This document shows, piece by piece, positions 1-9,490 of a stretch of DNA of 64,000 bases (position 1 is its first letter; every line of letters begins with the position of its first letter). The notes below the pieces were generated by a model. The model searched no databases. It was not told the origin of the DNA and was given only the letters and a program-made list of their open reading frames with translations. The DNA lies in NCBI GenBank assembly GCA_965223465.1, contig OZ245025.1, positions 868,001 to 932,000 of the forward strand. The letters run 5' to 3'. A program made the position numbers and the translations under genes. Source of the stretch: JAAELZ01 sp965223465. Its GTDB lineage: Bacteria; Pseudomonadota; Gammaproteobacteria; Arenicellales; Poriferihabitantaceae.

Positions 1-165
1 ATCATTACCCTGAATAAAAAAAACCTCAGCGCGATGACTGATTTCAACGTTGAGATGCTCGCCAATCTGCTTAAGATGCGCTCCACGTTCGCCTACCACT
101 CGCGCCAACCGCTCATTATCGAGCGGACTGAGGGTGAAACTCGCCCCTGAATGTGCCTTGTTCAA
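1..165 (-). CDS. phoH: PhoH-like ATPase, N-terminal fragment (cut by window edge)
   Basis: Reading the minus strand from a TTG at 165-163 gives 55 open codons to the left edge, with the sequence ...SFTLSPLDNERLARVVGERG... followed by an HLKQIGEHLNVEISHR stretch. This resembles the N-terminal domain before the P-loop of PhoH-like proteins (YbeZ type), which in proteobacteria are encoded directly after miaB. The TTG overlaps the miaB stop (TTGA), which suggests translational coupling. The ATPase domain lies outside the window, so function rests on position and the N-terminal match only. Confidence 0.72.
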   Translation of the reverse strand, partial: MNKAHSGASFTLSPLDNERLARVVGERGAHLKQIGEHLNVEISHRAEVFFIQGND

Positions 166-1517
166 GCGACTGCCAACGCGTTTTGCTTGATCACTTCAAG
201 GGCCTCGCCACGCAATGAATTGATAAAACTTTCCTTAATCTTTACTTTCACGAACTGTCCTTGCCAACGGGCATCACCCGCAAAGGTGACCGATCGGTTG
301 TTTTCGGTTTTACCGCGTAACTCGCTTGAATTTTTGCGCGAGCGCCCCTCCACCAATACAACTTGTTCCGAACCGACCATACTGCCACTGATTTCACTGG
401 CCATCTGGTTTATGGTTGCTTGTAACCGCGCTAATCGCGTCTTTTTAACGCCCAACGGAACGTCATCTGCTAATTCAGCAGCGGGTGTCCCAGGACGAGC
501 ACTGTAGATAAAGCTGAAAGATTGGTCAAAATAAATCGCCTCAATTAAATCCATTGTTTGCTCAAATTCTTCATCAGTCTCCCCCGGGAAACCAATAATA
601 AAATCAGACGAAATAGAGATGTCTGGGCGAGCTATGCGAAGTTTCTTTATAATATCTTGATAATAATCAGTGTGATAGCCACGCTTCATTAGATCAAGAA
701 TTCTATCTGAGCCTGCTTGAACCGGCAGATGAATATGACTGACTAACTCAGGCGTATCGCGATAAACCGCGATTAAAGCATCATCGAAGTGCAGCGGGTG
801 TGAGGTCGTGTAGCGTATCCGATCAATCCCATATACGGCTGCAACAAAACGCAATAAATCAGCGAAAGCAATTTCTTCTCCATCGTGCGTGCTTCCTGCA
901 TAACCATTCACGTTTTGTCCCAACAAATTTACTTCTCGAACACCCTGTGCGGCCAAACCAACGATTTCAGTAATCACATCATCAAAAGGGCGGCTGAACT
1001 CGGTACCACGCGTATAGGGCACCACGCAAAAGCTACAATATTTACTACAACCTTCCATGATCGAAACATATGCCTTAACGCCTTCCACGCGCGGTGGCGG
1101 CAAACAGTCAAATTTTTCGATTTCCGGAAAGCTTGTATCCAGCGCTTTAGTCTGTTTACTGCGTACCTCATCAAGCATTTTGGGTAAACGATGCAATGTT
1201 TGCGGACCAAAAACAATGTCAACATAGGGTGCGCGTTTTAAAATCATCTCGCCTTCCTGGCTGGCAACGCACCCGCCTACCCCAATGATCAGATTTGGAT
1301 TGCGTAATTTTTGTTTGCGCCAACGGCCTAATTGAGAAAATACCTTTTCTTGCGCTTTTTCACGCACTGAACAGGTATTGAGTAATAACACATCCGCTAG
1401 TTTTTCGTCTGTGGTTGATTCCAGTGCATGCGTGCTTGCCAGCAAGTCTGCCATCCGGGATGAATCATACTCATTCATCTGGCAACCAAAGGTTTTTACA
1501 AAAAGCTTATCTGACAC
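162..1517 (-). CDS. miaB: tRNA-2-methylthio-N6-dimethylallyladenosine synthase MiaB
   Basis: MiaB is a radical-SAM methylthiotransferase that adds a methylthio group to i6A37 of tRNAs reading UNN codons. The 451-residue protein has the family's order: an N-terminal UPF0004 domain with three cluster cysteines (C12, C49, C83), a radical-SAM CxxxCxxC at C157/C161/C164, then a C-terminal TRAM domain (QVVLVEGRSRK..., about 375-440). Length is normal. It overlaps the next gene, phoH, by four bases, the usual miaB-phoH order, and the fimV gene lies 202 bases upstream on the same strand. Confidence 0.97.
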   Translation of the reverse strand: MSDKLFVKTFGCQMNEYDSSRMADLLASTHALESTTDEKLADVLLLNTCSVREKAQEKVFSQLGRWRKQKLRNPNLIIGVGGCVASQEGEMILKRAPYVDIVFGPQTLHRLPKMLDEVRSKQTKALDTSFPEIEKFDCLPPPRVEGVKAYVSIMEGCSKYCSFCVVPYTRGTEFSRPFDDVITEIVGLAAQGVREVNLLGQNVNGYAGSTHDGEEIAFADLLRFVAAVYGIDRIRYTTSHPLHFDDALIAVYRDTPELVSHIHLPVQAGSDRILDLMKRGYHTDYYQDIIKKLRIARPDISISSDFIIGFPGETDEEFEQTMDLIEAIYFDQSFSFIYSARPGTPAAELADDVPLGVKKTRLARLQATINQMASEISGSMVGSEQVVLVEGRSRKNSSELRGKTENNRSVTFAGDARWQGQFVKVKIKESFINSLRGEALEVIKQNALAVA

Positions 1518-1719
1518 GCTTCAGGGTATAGTGAGAAATAGCCGATTTTAACTATTTTAATGATGAGATGCTTGGGTAGGCGGTTTCAATTAGAAGATAC
1601 CAAACTTTTGTGAAAATTCCGATTCCAGACAGTCAACCAAGAACGCCAAGTGCAAGTACAGTATCAGGAAATATCGTCCATTAATAAAACTGATTCAAGT
1701 AATTGAATTTACGGCTTGT

Positions 1720-4692
1720 TTAATTCAAGGTGGCGAGTAGTTTTTCTGCTTTACCGCGTACTTTTTTACTGCCAGCAACAATCGCGTCGTTGAGAAAATC
1801 CTTTGCGATATCATTTTCACCCAGCTCTATGTACGCATTTGCTAATGCTAATGCGGTTTCAGGATCGTGTTGATTGATCTCACTTACCTCATCTAGATTA
1901 TCTTCCTGCGCTGGTTCTGGTTCAGCTTTGGTTTCCGCTGATTCATTGACAGTTTCAGTTCCTTCATCCTCTAACGCTATCGGCTCATCCTGATCGATAT
2001 CAAACCCGATATCATGGGTGATATCGCTTAACATTTCTCCGTCTGCTGCATGTAATCCATCGATTTCCGATGCTATTGACGCCTCACTCTCCATTTCTTC
2101 TTCAATTGACAAGGCCATGTCATCGCTAAGCGTAAGCGCTTCTGGCTCAACGTCGGCTAAAGATTCTTCTTTTTCTACGTTCTCGGCCGCGTCATCTTCG
2201 AAATCTATATCACCATCTTGAGGCCCTGGCGTTTCAAAATCGATTACACCTGAGTCGTCGTCCGGGTTATTGTCCGCAGAGGCTTCCTGTGGCTGCTGCA
2301 CCTCGACCAGTTCATCTTGCAATACCGGAATCGAACTTTCAAAATCATCTTCCAATTTATCAACCGTGATGAAATCTTGCGCGAGTTGCTTGATCTCATC
2401 CCACTGATCATCATTTTCGACGTGTTCTGCAGACGATTCAAATACTTTGGTAAAGGCATCAACATTGTTGGCCTCTCGATGCAGCGTAAGTAATTTCAGT
2501 ACAACTTTCGCCTGGTTGGGGTTCTTTTCTAGTGCCTGTTCGAGTACGTTAATCGCCTGCTCTTTACGCTCATAAGCCAGGTAAACATCTGCCTCAGTAA
2601 CCGGGTCGATATTTGTTGCAGTAGGGATACTTGAGTGCAAGTCGGTGCCAGCAGATGATCCACTGACATTTGTTTTGTCACCAGCATCCTGGGCAGATTC
2701 TTCATTCATGGTGAACATCGATGAATCGTTGTCTACTGCCTCACTTGCCATAAACGATTCGTCACTTAAGTCAAATAATGAAGAACCGTGTAGTTTATCT
2801 TTGGGCTGGTCGTCGTCTGCGGTTGTAAGCGGAACGCTTTCGTCCATCATCATTTGTTGCGAGGTATCGCCCATTTCCTTAGCTGCATCGGTATCTTCTA
2901 AAGTGGAAAACTCGTAATCTTCCTCTTCCTCTAACGCTGCTCGGCGACGACGCGAGCTGTTATAGGCGAACAAACCTAACAATGCTGCTGCTAAGACGCC
3001 AATAATTTTCCAAATATCGGCAGAAATACCACCCAGCACTGCGCCAATCGAGCCGACCATACCCATTGCTTTGTCCATAAAAGACTGCTCAGCTGGTACT
3101 TGTGTTGCAGCCGGTTCTGCCGCAACCCGCACTGGGCTGTCCGTTTGAGGGGCCTGCGTAGCTTGTGGTTCAGTGGCCGGTGCTGCTGGCGCTGGCTTCG
3201 GTTGGGGTGGCTGTTCAGCATTTTTTGCCTGCGCAGCATCTGACTCGGCTTGCGCAATAATACTTTGTTCTTGCTGTTGAGCGCGCTCTAATTCTTGTTG
3301 TTGAACAGCTAATTGCTCTTCGTAGTCTTTTTTCAGTGATTCTAAGTCTTGATCACTTTGGACAATTTTGGTCTGCACCTCTTCTTGGCTGGCTATGCTT
3401 TGTGGTTCGCCGGTTTGGATTTGTTCGCTTGCACCACCGGTTTGGTCAGGACTACCGGAATCAACAGGCGGTGTGCCCCCCCTACCATCTGATGGCGTGG
3501 CCACAGGCATTTGCCCACCCGGCGATACAGCAGGCGCTTTTTGGCCATCACCCATTTGCTGCATCTGCGCGCCTTTCGCCAAATTTTCATTCAAGGCCTG
3601 CATAGCCTCGCTCTGTAATTCTATTAGGCGGCCGATATTACTTAATTGTTTTTCAAGCTCGGCGATGCGTTCGTTTAAAACGCGACTTTCACCACGCGCA
3701 GCGACTAATTCCTCTTTAAATTGGGCATTTTGTTCGCTGTTTTCGTCTAACCGTTGATTAATCTCCTGTTTGAACGCACCAAATTCCGCTGTGACGTTCG
3801 CGATCTGCCCAGAATCAGCGGATGGCTTGGCTGGCGGCGTATCGGTTGTTGGAGTCGGTGCAGGTTCAGCTGGTTTTTCTACCCCCGCGGGTTCTTCTGT
3901 ATCTCCACCTACCACTAACTTTGGTTTTGGCTCAGCTTTGCTGGTAACCGGTTTTGCCCGCACCTTGCCCGCCAGGGGTTTACTCAACCGCTTTACTTCT
4001 TGCGCTGCCTTAGACGCACTAATTGCGGTCATTTGTGCACGTGTAGGCACACGAATTTCGCTTCCTTTTTTAATTCGATTTAGGTTGTTATCTGGAAAAG
4101 CATGACGATTCAGTTCATAAAACGCCATCCATGCCTGATGCACTGAGACATCCTTGGGTCGGTAAATGGATGCAATCTTTGATAAAGTATCGCCACTTTC
4201 AACCATACCATGCGTTTTGAGAGTATCCGCGCCGTTGGCCGGTTTAACAGCCCCCATCTGGGTATTGCTCGCAGCGGCTTGTGCCACCGGGTTGGGGGTA
4301 TATTCGACCGGATCAATTAAGGCAGTATACTCACGCAACATATTGCCACCCGCCCAGGTGATTTGCAGCAATAGGTGTACAAAAGGCTCACTGATAGAAT
4401 TGATGGATTTCACCAATATTCTTGGCTTACCCTTTTGCGTGGTATCAACCTCAATAATGAGATCTCTCGGGTCTTGAGGGTAGCGGATACCTGCTTGCTC
4501 AAAAGATTCTCGCGACGCCAAGGATACTTCTAGGGTTGAAAGTTCGCTCTTGGTCGCTGCGCTTAAATCGATGCTTACATCTAGGGCCTCACCTAAGTGC
4601 GAGCTGACATTCATTTCACCCACACTCAAGGCCTGAGCGTTGAGGCTGAGCAGCGATAAGGCAATCGCCCCACTTAGTACCGTTTTTCGCAT
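1720..4692 (-). CDS. fimV: FimV-family polar hub / pilus assembly protein
   Basis: FimV is an inner-membrane protein that binds peptidoglycan and organises polar type IV pili and signalling proteins. The 990 residues show a signal peptide (1-21, ending AQA), the FimV N-terminal domain (about 22-130), a LysM domain (about 161-216), proline/alanine-rich and coiled-coil stretches (about 300-480), one transmembrane helix followed by RRRR (about 560-582), and a very acidic cytoplasmic part with TPR-like segments and the conserved FimV C-terminal TPR (about 940-990). In pseudomonads fimV sits between asd and truA; here it lies between leuD and miaB, so the surroundings are rearranged. A long acidic region and low-complexity repeats generate many shadow reading frames. 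Confidence 0.93.
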   Translation of the reverse strand: MRKTVLSGAIALSLLSLNAQALSVGEMNVSSHLGEALDVSIDLSAATKSELSTLEVSLASRESFEQAGIRYPQDPRDLIIEVDTTQKGKPRILVKSINSISEPFVHLLLQITWAGGNMLREYTALIDPVEYTPNPVAQAAASNTQMGAVKPANGADTLKTHGMVESGDTLSKIASIYRPKDVSVHQAWMAFYELNRHAFPDNNLNRIKKGSEIRVPTRAQMTAISASKAAQEVKRLSKPLAGKVRAKPVTSKAEPKPKLVVGGDTEEPAGVEKPAEPAPTPTTDTPPAKPSADSGQIANVTAEFGAFKQEINQRLDENSEQNAQFKEELVAARGESRVLNERIAELEKQLSNIGRLIELQSEAMQALNENLAKGAQMQQMGDGQKAPAVSPGGQMPVATPSDGRGGTPPVDSGSPDQTGGASEQIQTGEPQSIASQEEVQTKIVQSDQDLESLKKDYEEQLAVQQQELERAQQQEQSIIAQAESDAAQAKNAEQPPQPKPAPAAPATEPQATQAPQTDSPVRVAAEPAATQVPAEQSFMDKAMGMVGSIGAVLGGISADIWKIIGVLAAALLGLFAYNSSRRRRAALEEEEDYEFSTLEDTDAAKEMGDTSQQMMMDESVPLTTADDDQPKDKLHGSSLFDLSDESFMASEAVDNDSSMFTMNEESAQDAGDKTNVSGSSAGTDLHSSIPTATNIDPVTEADVYLAYERKEQAINVLEQALEKNPNQAKVVLKLLTLHREANNVDAFTKVFESSAEHVENDDQWDEIKQLAQDFITVDKLEDDFESSIPVLQDELVEVQQPQEASADNNPDDDSGVIDFETPGPQDGDIDFEDDAAENVEKEESLADVEPEALTLSDDMALSIEEEMESEASIASEIDGLHAADGEMLSDITHDIGFDIDQDEPIALEDEGTETVNESAETKAEPEPAQEDNLDEVSEINQHDPETALALANAYIELGENDIAKDFLNDAIVAGSKKVRGKAEKLLATLN

Positions 4693-4899
4693 AGTTTATT
4701 CTGTTGTTTTAAGTGAAGATCTTTTAGCGTTCCGAGCCGTAATGCTTCTTGGGCGGCATTTTATGTAATATCGGACCGTAACACAATGCTTAACACAGCT
4801 TTAATCGTTTTAGGGAATGATATCCCGATCAGTAAATTGCCCCTTTTATGAATTTGCTTCTCTGATCATAGCCGGCCCCGTCATCTGATAAAACTGGGG

Positions 4900-5550
4900 C
4901 TATAGCTCGTCTACGTTATACAACCAGGGTCTGATACTTTTTCGTTGGGCCTCAAAGGCACGGATTTTTTCTGCATGCTGGAGGGACAAACCAATATCAT
5001 CCAAGCCCTCAAGTAAACAAGTCTTCTTAAAGGCATCGAGCTCAAATGATATGTTCTCATTTTGCGGTGTGCTGATTTGCTGTGAATCTAAATCGATGCG
5101 CAAACGATACCCCTCATTTTCCAGCGTCTGTTCAAATAGTTGATCTACTTGTGCATCCGTCAGTGTTATCGGTAAGATACCGTTTTTAAAGCAATTATTG
5201 TAGAAAATATCTGCAAAACTGGGCGCGATTATGCAACGAATACCAAAATCATCGAGCGCCCAAGGTGCATGCTCTCGTGAAGACCCACAACCAAAATTTT
5301 GCCTAGCGAGCAGTATTTGGGCACCCGCATAACGCGGCTTATTTAACACAAACTCCGGGTTAAGTGGACGATTGGTATTATCCATGCCAGGTTCACCATG
5401 GTCCAGATAACGCCATTCATCAAACAAATTAGGGCCAAAACCAGAGCGTTTGATCGATTTTAAAAACTGTTTGGGAATTATCGCGTCGGTATCAACATTG
5501 CTGCGATCTATTGGCACTACCAAACCATCTAACTGGGTAAATTTTCGCAT
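4900..5550 (-). CDS. leuD: 3-isopropylmalate dehydratase small subunit LeuD
   Basis: LeuD pairs with LeuC to isomerise 2-isopropylmalate to 3-isopropylmalate in leucine synthesis. The frame stays open upstream to 5706, but the true start is the ATG at 5550: it gives 216 residues, the usual length, beginning MRKFTQLDGLVVPIDRSNVD, is preceded by a strong GAGGAGG ribosome site, and shares one base with the leuC stop (TGATG). The swivel-domain motif NFGCGSSREHAPWAL is intact. No clear terminator follows; a 207-base gap separates it from fimV. Confidence 0.96.
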   Translation of the reverse strand: MRKFTQLDGLVVPIDRSNVDTDAIIPKQFLKSIKRSGFGPNLFDEWRYLDHGEPGMDNTNRPLNPEFVLNKPRYAGAQILLARQNFGCGSSREHAPWALDDFGIRCIIAPSFADIFYNNCFKNGILPITLTDAQVDQLFEQTLENEGYRLRIDLDSQQISTPQNENISFELDAFKKTCLLEGLDDIGLSLQHAEKIRAFEAQRKSIRPWLYNVDEL

Positions 5551-6974
5551 CAGTTTGCCCCTCCTCGGGAGACCAATTGAATATCTTCGGCACTCGCAAA
5601 ATGTCCGGCGATGGCACTTGCCACAGCGGTTGCTGGGGATACCAGATGGGTACGCCCCCCCTGCCCTTGTCGCCCTTCGAAATTTCGATTCGAAGTGGAG
5701 GCACAACGCTCACCCGGCTCAAGTTTGTCATCGTTCATGGCCAGACACATCGAACACCCAGGATTGCGCCATTCAAAGCCAGCTTCAACGAAAATCTTAT
5801 CCAGGCCTTCGTCTTCCGCTTGTTGTTTCACCAAACCTGAACCAGGCACGACCATCGCGAGCTTAATGTTATCGGCCACTTTATGCCCGTTGGCAATCTT
5901 TGCGGCACTGCGCAAATCTTCTATGCGACTATTCGTGCAAGAGCCAATAAATACCTTATCCAACGTGATATCCCGAATGGGTGTACCTGCGTCTAAATCC
6001 ATATATTTCAATGCCTTAATCATTCCTTCTTGTTTTTCTTCGCGCGCATTTTGTGGATCGGGCACCGCGCCTGAAAGTGGCACTACCATTTCAGGTGACG
6101 TTCCCCAAGTCACACTGGGTGGAATAGACTCGCCCTCTATGGTGATGCAGGTGTCAAAAACTGCATCCGCATCGCTGTGTAAGGTCCGCCAATAGGCAAC
6201 TGCGGCCTCCCATTGCGAACCAGAGGGGGCGAAGGGCCTGCCTTTAAAGTAGTCTATGGTTTTATCATCTACCGCTACCATACCAGAACGTGCACCTGCC
6301 TCGATCGCCATATTACATACCGTCATCCTGCCTTCGACGGACATCGCCTCAAACACTGCGCCGGTGAACTCAATCGCGTACCCCGTTCCACCCGCCGTCC
6401 CGATCTTACCAATAATCGCAAGCACCACATCCTTGGGGGTAACACCCGGCATCAGCTCACCACTTACTTCTATACGCATATTCTTGGATTTACGGAGTAA
6501 CAAGCACTGGGTTGCTAATACGTGCTCTACTTCAGAGGTACCAATACCAAATGCCAGCGCACCAAAGGCACCATGTGTCGAAGTATGGGAATCACCGCAC
6601 ACCACTGTCATACCAGGTAACGTCGCCCCTTGCTCTGGGCCGATCACATGCACAATGCCCTGGCGAATATCGTGCATTCCGAACTCATTAATACCGAAAT
6701 GTTGGCAATTCTTGTCCAATGTCTCGATCTGCAGGCGCGATATTGGATCAGCTATATGGGAATCCGCGACTGTTGGCACATTATGATCTGGCACCGCAAG
6801 AATAGATGATACACGCCAGGGTTGACGCCCGGCTAAATGCAGGCCTTCAAACGCTTGGGGAGAGGTGACTTCATGCACCAGATGTCGGTCAATATAAATC
6901 AACGCGGTGCCATCATCCTCCTGATGTACCAAATGCTCGTCCCAGAGTTTATCGTATAAGGTTTTACCAGCCAT
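5550..6974 (-). CDS. leuC: 3-isopropylmalate dehydratase large subunit LeuC
   Basis: The large, aconitase-like subunit of isopropylmalate isomerase carries the catalytic [4Fe-4S] cluster. All 474 residues are present; the cluster cysteines are C346 (IGSCTNSR) and C407/C410 (NPGCSMC), and the CGDSHTSTHGAFGALAFG signature is at about 126-143. It is translationally coupled to leuD. A 113-base gap separates it from rseB upstream; no leucine-rich leader peptide was found there. Neither leuB nor asd, which usually follow leuCD in this class, occurs in the window. Confidence 0.97.
   Translation of the reverse strand: MAGKTLYDKLWDEHLVHQEDDGTALIYIDRHLVHEVTSPQAFEGLHLAGRQPWRVSSILAVPDHNVPTVADSHIADPISRLQIETLDKNCQHFGINEFGMHDIRQGIVHVIGPEQGATLPGMTVVCGDSHTSTHGAFGALAFGIGTSEVEHVLATQCLLLRKSKNMRIEVSGELMPGVTPKDVVLAIIGKIGTAGGTGYAIEFTGAVFEAMSVEGRMTVCNMAIEAGARSGMVAVDDKTIDYFKGRPFAPSGSQWEAAVAYWRTLHSDADAVFDTCITIEGESIPPSVTWGTSPEMVVPLSGAVPDPQNAREEKQEGMIKALKYMDLDAGTPIRDITLDKVFIGSCTNSRIEDLRSAAKIANGHKVADNIKLAMVVPGSGLVKQQAEDEGLDKIFVEAGFEWRNPGCSMCLAMNDDKLEPGERCASTSNRNFEGRQGQGGRTHLVSPATAVASAIAGHFASAEDIQLVSRGGAN
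5560..5566 (-). promoter_or_regulatory. Ribosome binding site that fixes the leuD start
   Basis: The minus strand reads GAGGAGG nine bases before the ATG at 5550, inside the end of leuC. No such site precedes the upstream in-frame starts, so this decides for the 216-residue LeuD. Confidence 0.8.
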
Positions 6975-7087
6975 AATTGGGGTGCAATTCGCTCAGAATT
7001 AAAACCCGGAGATTACCACACCCACGTTAAATTGGCTGCTAGTGGAATAAAAGAAAGCCGCCTTTAATCTTTGTGGATATCGAGTCT

Positions 7088-8077
7088 TTACTGTAGCTCG
7101 GTGCTATTGGCAATTAAGCTCACTGTCTGCTGAGGGACCTCCCCAATCGCGGTAATCATATGACCATTAACTTCACGCGTGTAACTATTCAGAATCCCCA
7201 TGTTAAGCGATTGTTTTTGCTTGTTTTTACTGACTTCAGTTGGAAAAACGAATACCGATACTTTGGCCAGGCCATCACCTAACACCAAATGCGACACCTT
7301 GGCTTGCAGGATCGGCGATATTCGCTCAATATAGTGTTCCATGGAAAATCCGCTATCATTATCGATAACCTGCCATTTTTGCATAGGATCTTTTGCCATA
7401 GACTGCTGATCGTCTATCCATTCCAATGACATTGGTGCGGTTTCAGAGACCAACTCAGCAGGTTTGACATTGTCAAAATCGATTTCAACAAACATATAAC
7501 TTTCCATGATTCGGCCATCGATTGCATTTAATTCTGAGTGCAATAATAGATAGTTCTCGCTATCCACGCACAATGTATAGCCGTAGCGCATTGCATCTTT
7601 TGGCGTGATACTGAGCTTCTCACAATCTCGATTTGCGACCCGTTCTTTGCCTGTTCTCTTTATATCATAGTTACGTTCGATAGCTTCTTTTTTATCTGAA
7701 ATATATAATTTAAAAGGCTGTTTTAACTGCCTTTTTTCACGCATACCCATGCCTTGGTCAGGCAATACACAAGCCACCACATCGTCTTGTTGGATAATTT
7801 CTCGCATGGAGCCATCCAAGGCCATCAATTTTTGCTGTCCACCGGATTGAGCGGGCACGTGACTAATTTTCATAGAAGAAATCTTGCCATCTTTGACATA
7901 AATAAACTTGCCGCTGTAGTTTAGTTCAACCGCGGCGCGCGCCATTTTATTCAGTAATTCTATGCCACTGCTTTGCGTTTGTGCGTACGCGGACGGGAAA
8001 AGCAGCATCCAGACCATGCTACAAAACCCTATAACGCGCACCAAACTTACGTTTTTATAAGATCGCAGGTATGCCAT
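7088..8077 (-). CDS. rseB: Sigma-E regulatory protein RseB / MucB
   Basis: RseB is a periplasmic sensor that binds the anti-sigma factor RseA and shields it from proteolysis until lipopolysaccharide or misfolded porins are sensed. The 329-residue protein has an N-terminal signal peptide ending at about ...PSAYAQ (residue 33), then the lipid-binding MucB/RseB N-domain (SGIELLNKMARAAVELNYSGKF...) and a C-terminal domain with the typical VSVFVFP and VNGHMITAIGEVP stretches. It is the third gene of rpoE-rseA-rseB, 30 bases after rseA. The mucD protease gene that follows in Pseudomonas is not here. Confidence 0.92.
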   Translation of the reverse strand: MAYLRSYKNVSLVRVIGFCSMVWMLLFPSAYAQTQSSGIELLNKMARAAVELNYSGKFIYVKDGKISSMKISHVPAQSGGQQKLMALDGSMREIIQQDDVVACVLPDQGMGMREKRQLKQPFKLYISDKKEAIERNYDIKRTGKERVANRDCEKLSITPKDAMRYGYTLCVDSENYLLLHSELNAIDGRIMESYMFVEIDFDNVKPAELVSETAPMSLEWIDDQQSMAKDPMQKWQVIDNDSGFSMEHYIERISPILQAKVSHLVLGDGLAKVSVFVFPTEVSKNKQKQSLNMGILNSYTREVNGHMITAIGEVPQQTVSLIANSTELQ

Positions 8078-8107
8078 GCCTATTTCGAAACTACCAGATA
8101 ATTTTGA

Positions 8108-8647
8108 TCAATATTCACCAGAAGAACCGTTCACCACTTTAGCATAAGCCGCTAAACCGTTTAAAGCGGCCGCACCTGAAAACTCACCATGTTGGACGAT
8201 CATCGATTGTAATTCCATATCTACATTTGATTGCGTAGCACCAATGTTCGAATCTGCAATAGCTGGCGTAGTTTGCTCATTATTAGGCGTGTAACTCAGG
8301 AAAACCAGCGCAGCAACCGAAGCGGCAATTGCCGTAAACGCCCATGCCTTGGGCCAATTATTATGTAGCGGAACAATATTATCAGCCGGTTTTGGTGAAT
8401 TCTGTTCAACAGATATATTGTTCGGCGCCATGATGGTTGGTTCATTTTCCAGCGCTACTGCAACTTTTTCTGCAACATTGATCGATAGTTCACCTCCTTT
8501 TTCAGGATGCATTACGGTGCGTGCTAGATGTATGGACCGCCAGGAATGTTGCATTTTGGGGCTCGCTAGTAATTCATCGAGCGCAGATTCAATTTCCTGC
8601 GCATCTAGCTCACCATCAATGAGTTGCGATAATCTTTCTTTGTTCAT
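8108..8647 (-). CDS. rseA: Anti-sigma-E factor RseA / MucA
   Basis: This is a single-pass inner-membrane anti-sigma factor. Residues 1-60 (MNKERLSQLIDGELDAQEIE..., with HSWRSIHLARTVM) match the cytoplasmic RseA domain that holds sigma-E; a transmembrane helix lies at about 105-125 (AWAFTAIAASVAALVFLSY); the rest is periplasmic. An in-frame TTG lies two codons upstream at 8653; the ATG at 8647 is preferred. It sits 60 bases after rpoE and before rseB. The family is poorly conserved, so identity rests on the N-domain, topology and position. Confidence 0.9.
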   Translation of the reverse strand: MNKERLSQLIDGELDAQEIESALDELLASPKMQHSWRSIHLARTVMHPEKGGELSINVAEKVAVALENEPTIMAPNNISVEQNSPKPADNIVPLHNNWPKAWAFTAIAASVAALVFLSYTPNNEQTTPAIADSNIGATQSNVDMELQSMIVQHGEFSGAAALNGLAAYAKVVNGSSGEY

Positions 8648-8707
8648 AGTCAAATCACAATTTTAATATTGTACCCTTTCGTTAAGCTTAGTCAGTTTCA
8701 TTACCAC

Positions 8708-9289
8708 TTAGTTCCCATTTAAATAAGGCAACATGGCGCTTTCGATGGATTCGCGCGCTCTGAAAATACGTGATCTAACTGTCCCAATGGGACAGTCCAT
8801 GACTTCTGCTATTTCTTCATAACTTAAACCATCAAATTCACGCAATTGGATGGCCTCTTTTAAATTGTCCGGCAGAGTTTTTATGGTCTGCCGGATAACC
8901 GCGAGAAGTTCATTATTGGCAAACGACGCTTCTGGCGTATTCAATTCAACAAGATTCGCCCCTACCGCATTGTGGTTCGCTTCCTGGGCGTCCACATCTT
9001 GCGTTGGCGGACGCCGGCCGGCTGAAACCAGATAGTTTTTTGCAGTATTTACCGCAATCCGATACAGCCAGGTATAAAACGCGCTATCTCCACGAAAATT
9101 TGCCAACGCGCGATAAGCTTTAATAAAGGCTTCCTGGGTGACGTCTTCACATTCCATTTGATCGTGAATAAAACGCGAAACCAAGCGCTGAATTTTCAAC
9201 TGATACTTGCTGACCAGCAAATTGTAGGCTTGCTTATCGCCTTGTTGAACACGCTTTACGATGGCGAGGTCTACGGCTTGTTCAGACAT
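8708..9289 (-). CDS. rpoE: RNA polymerase sigma-E factor RpoE / AlgU
   Basis: ECF sigma factor controlling the envelope stress response. The 193 residues show region 2 (YKLQI-like core, DVTQEAFIKAYRAL, FYTWLYRIAVNTAKNYL; about 25-95) and region 4 (LPDNLKEAIQLREFDGLSYEEIAEVMDCPIGTVRSRI as two pieces; about 135-185). First gene of rpoE-rseA-rseB. RpoE usually drives its own promoter, but no convincing GAACTT/TCTGA pair was found in the 200 bases upstream, only a weak GGAATTT with wrong spacing. Confidence 0.96.
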   Translation of the reverse strand: MSEQAVDLAIVKRVQQGDKQAYNLLVSKYQLKIQRLVSRFIHDQMECEDVTQEAFIKAYRALANFRGDSAFYTWLYRIAVNTAKNYLVSAGRRPPTQDVDAQEANHNAVGANLVELNTPEASFANNELLAVIRQTIKTLPDNLKEAIQLREFDGLSYEEIAEVMDCPIGTVRSRIFRARESIESAMLPYLNGN

Positions 9290-9490
9290 ACCCCAAAGAG
9301 ACTTTCATCATTACTTTTTAAAATATTGAAATTCCGCTCTAAATTGAGCAAATGGACTGCAAACCACACCCGAATAGTTTACTATGTAGTGACGCAAATA
9401 TCGTAAATAAATACAAGCAAACTGATTTCCACGCTTATTTAATTATTTTAGCCCAGGGCGTTTTGCCACTCTTATTGTATGTAGCACATC

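Noticed and set aside
3368..4105. Open plus-strand frames opposite fimV
   Set aside because: They arise from the biased, low-complexity fimV sequence and show no protein-like conservation.
4849..4899. Possible terminator after leuD (TAGCCCC ... GGGGC/GCTA)
   Set aside because: The stem is interrupted by extra bases, has a long loop, overlaps the stop codon and lacks a T-run.
5450..6195. Long plus-strand open frames opposite leuC and leuD
   Set aside because: They are antisense shadows of well-conserved genes; their translations match nothing and lack ribosome sites.
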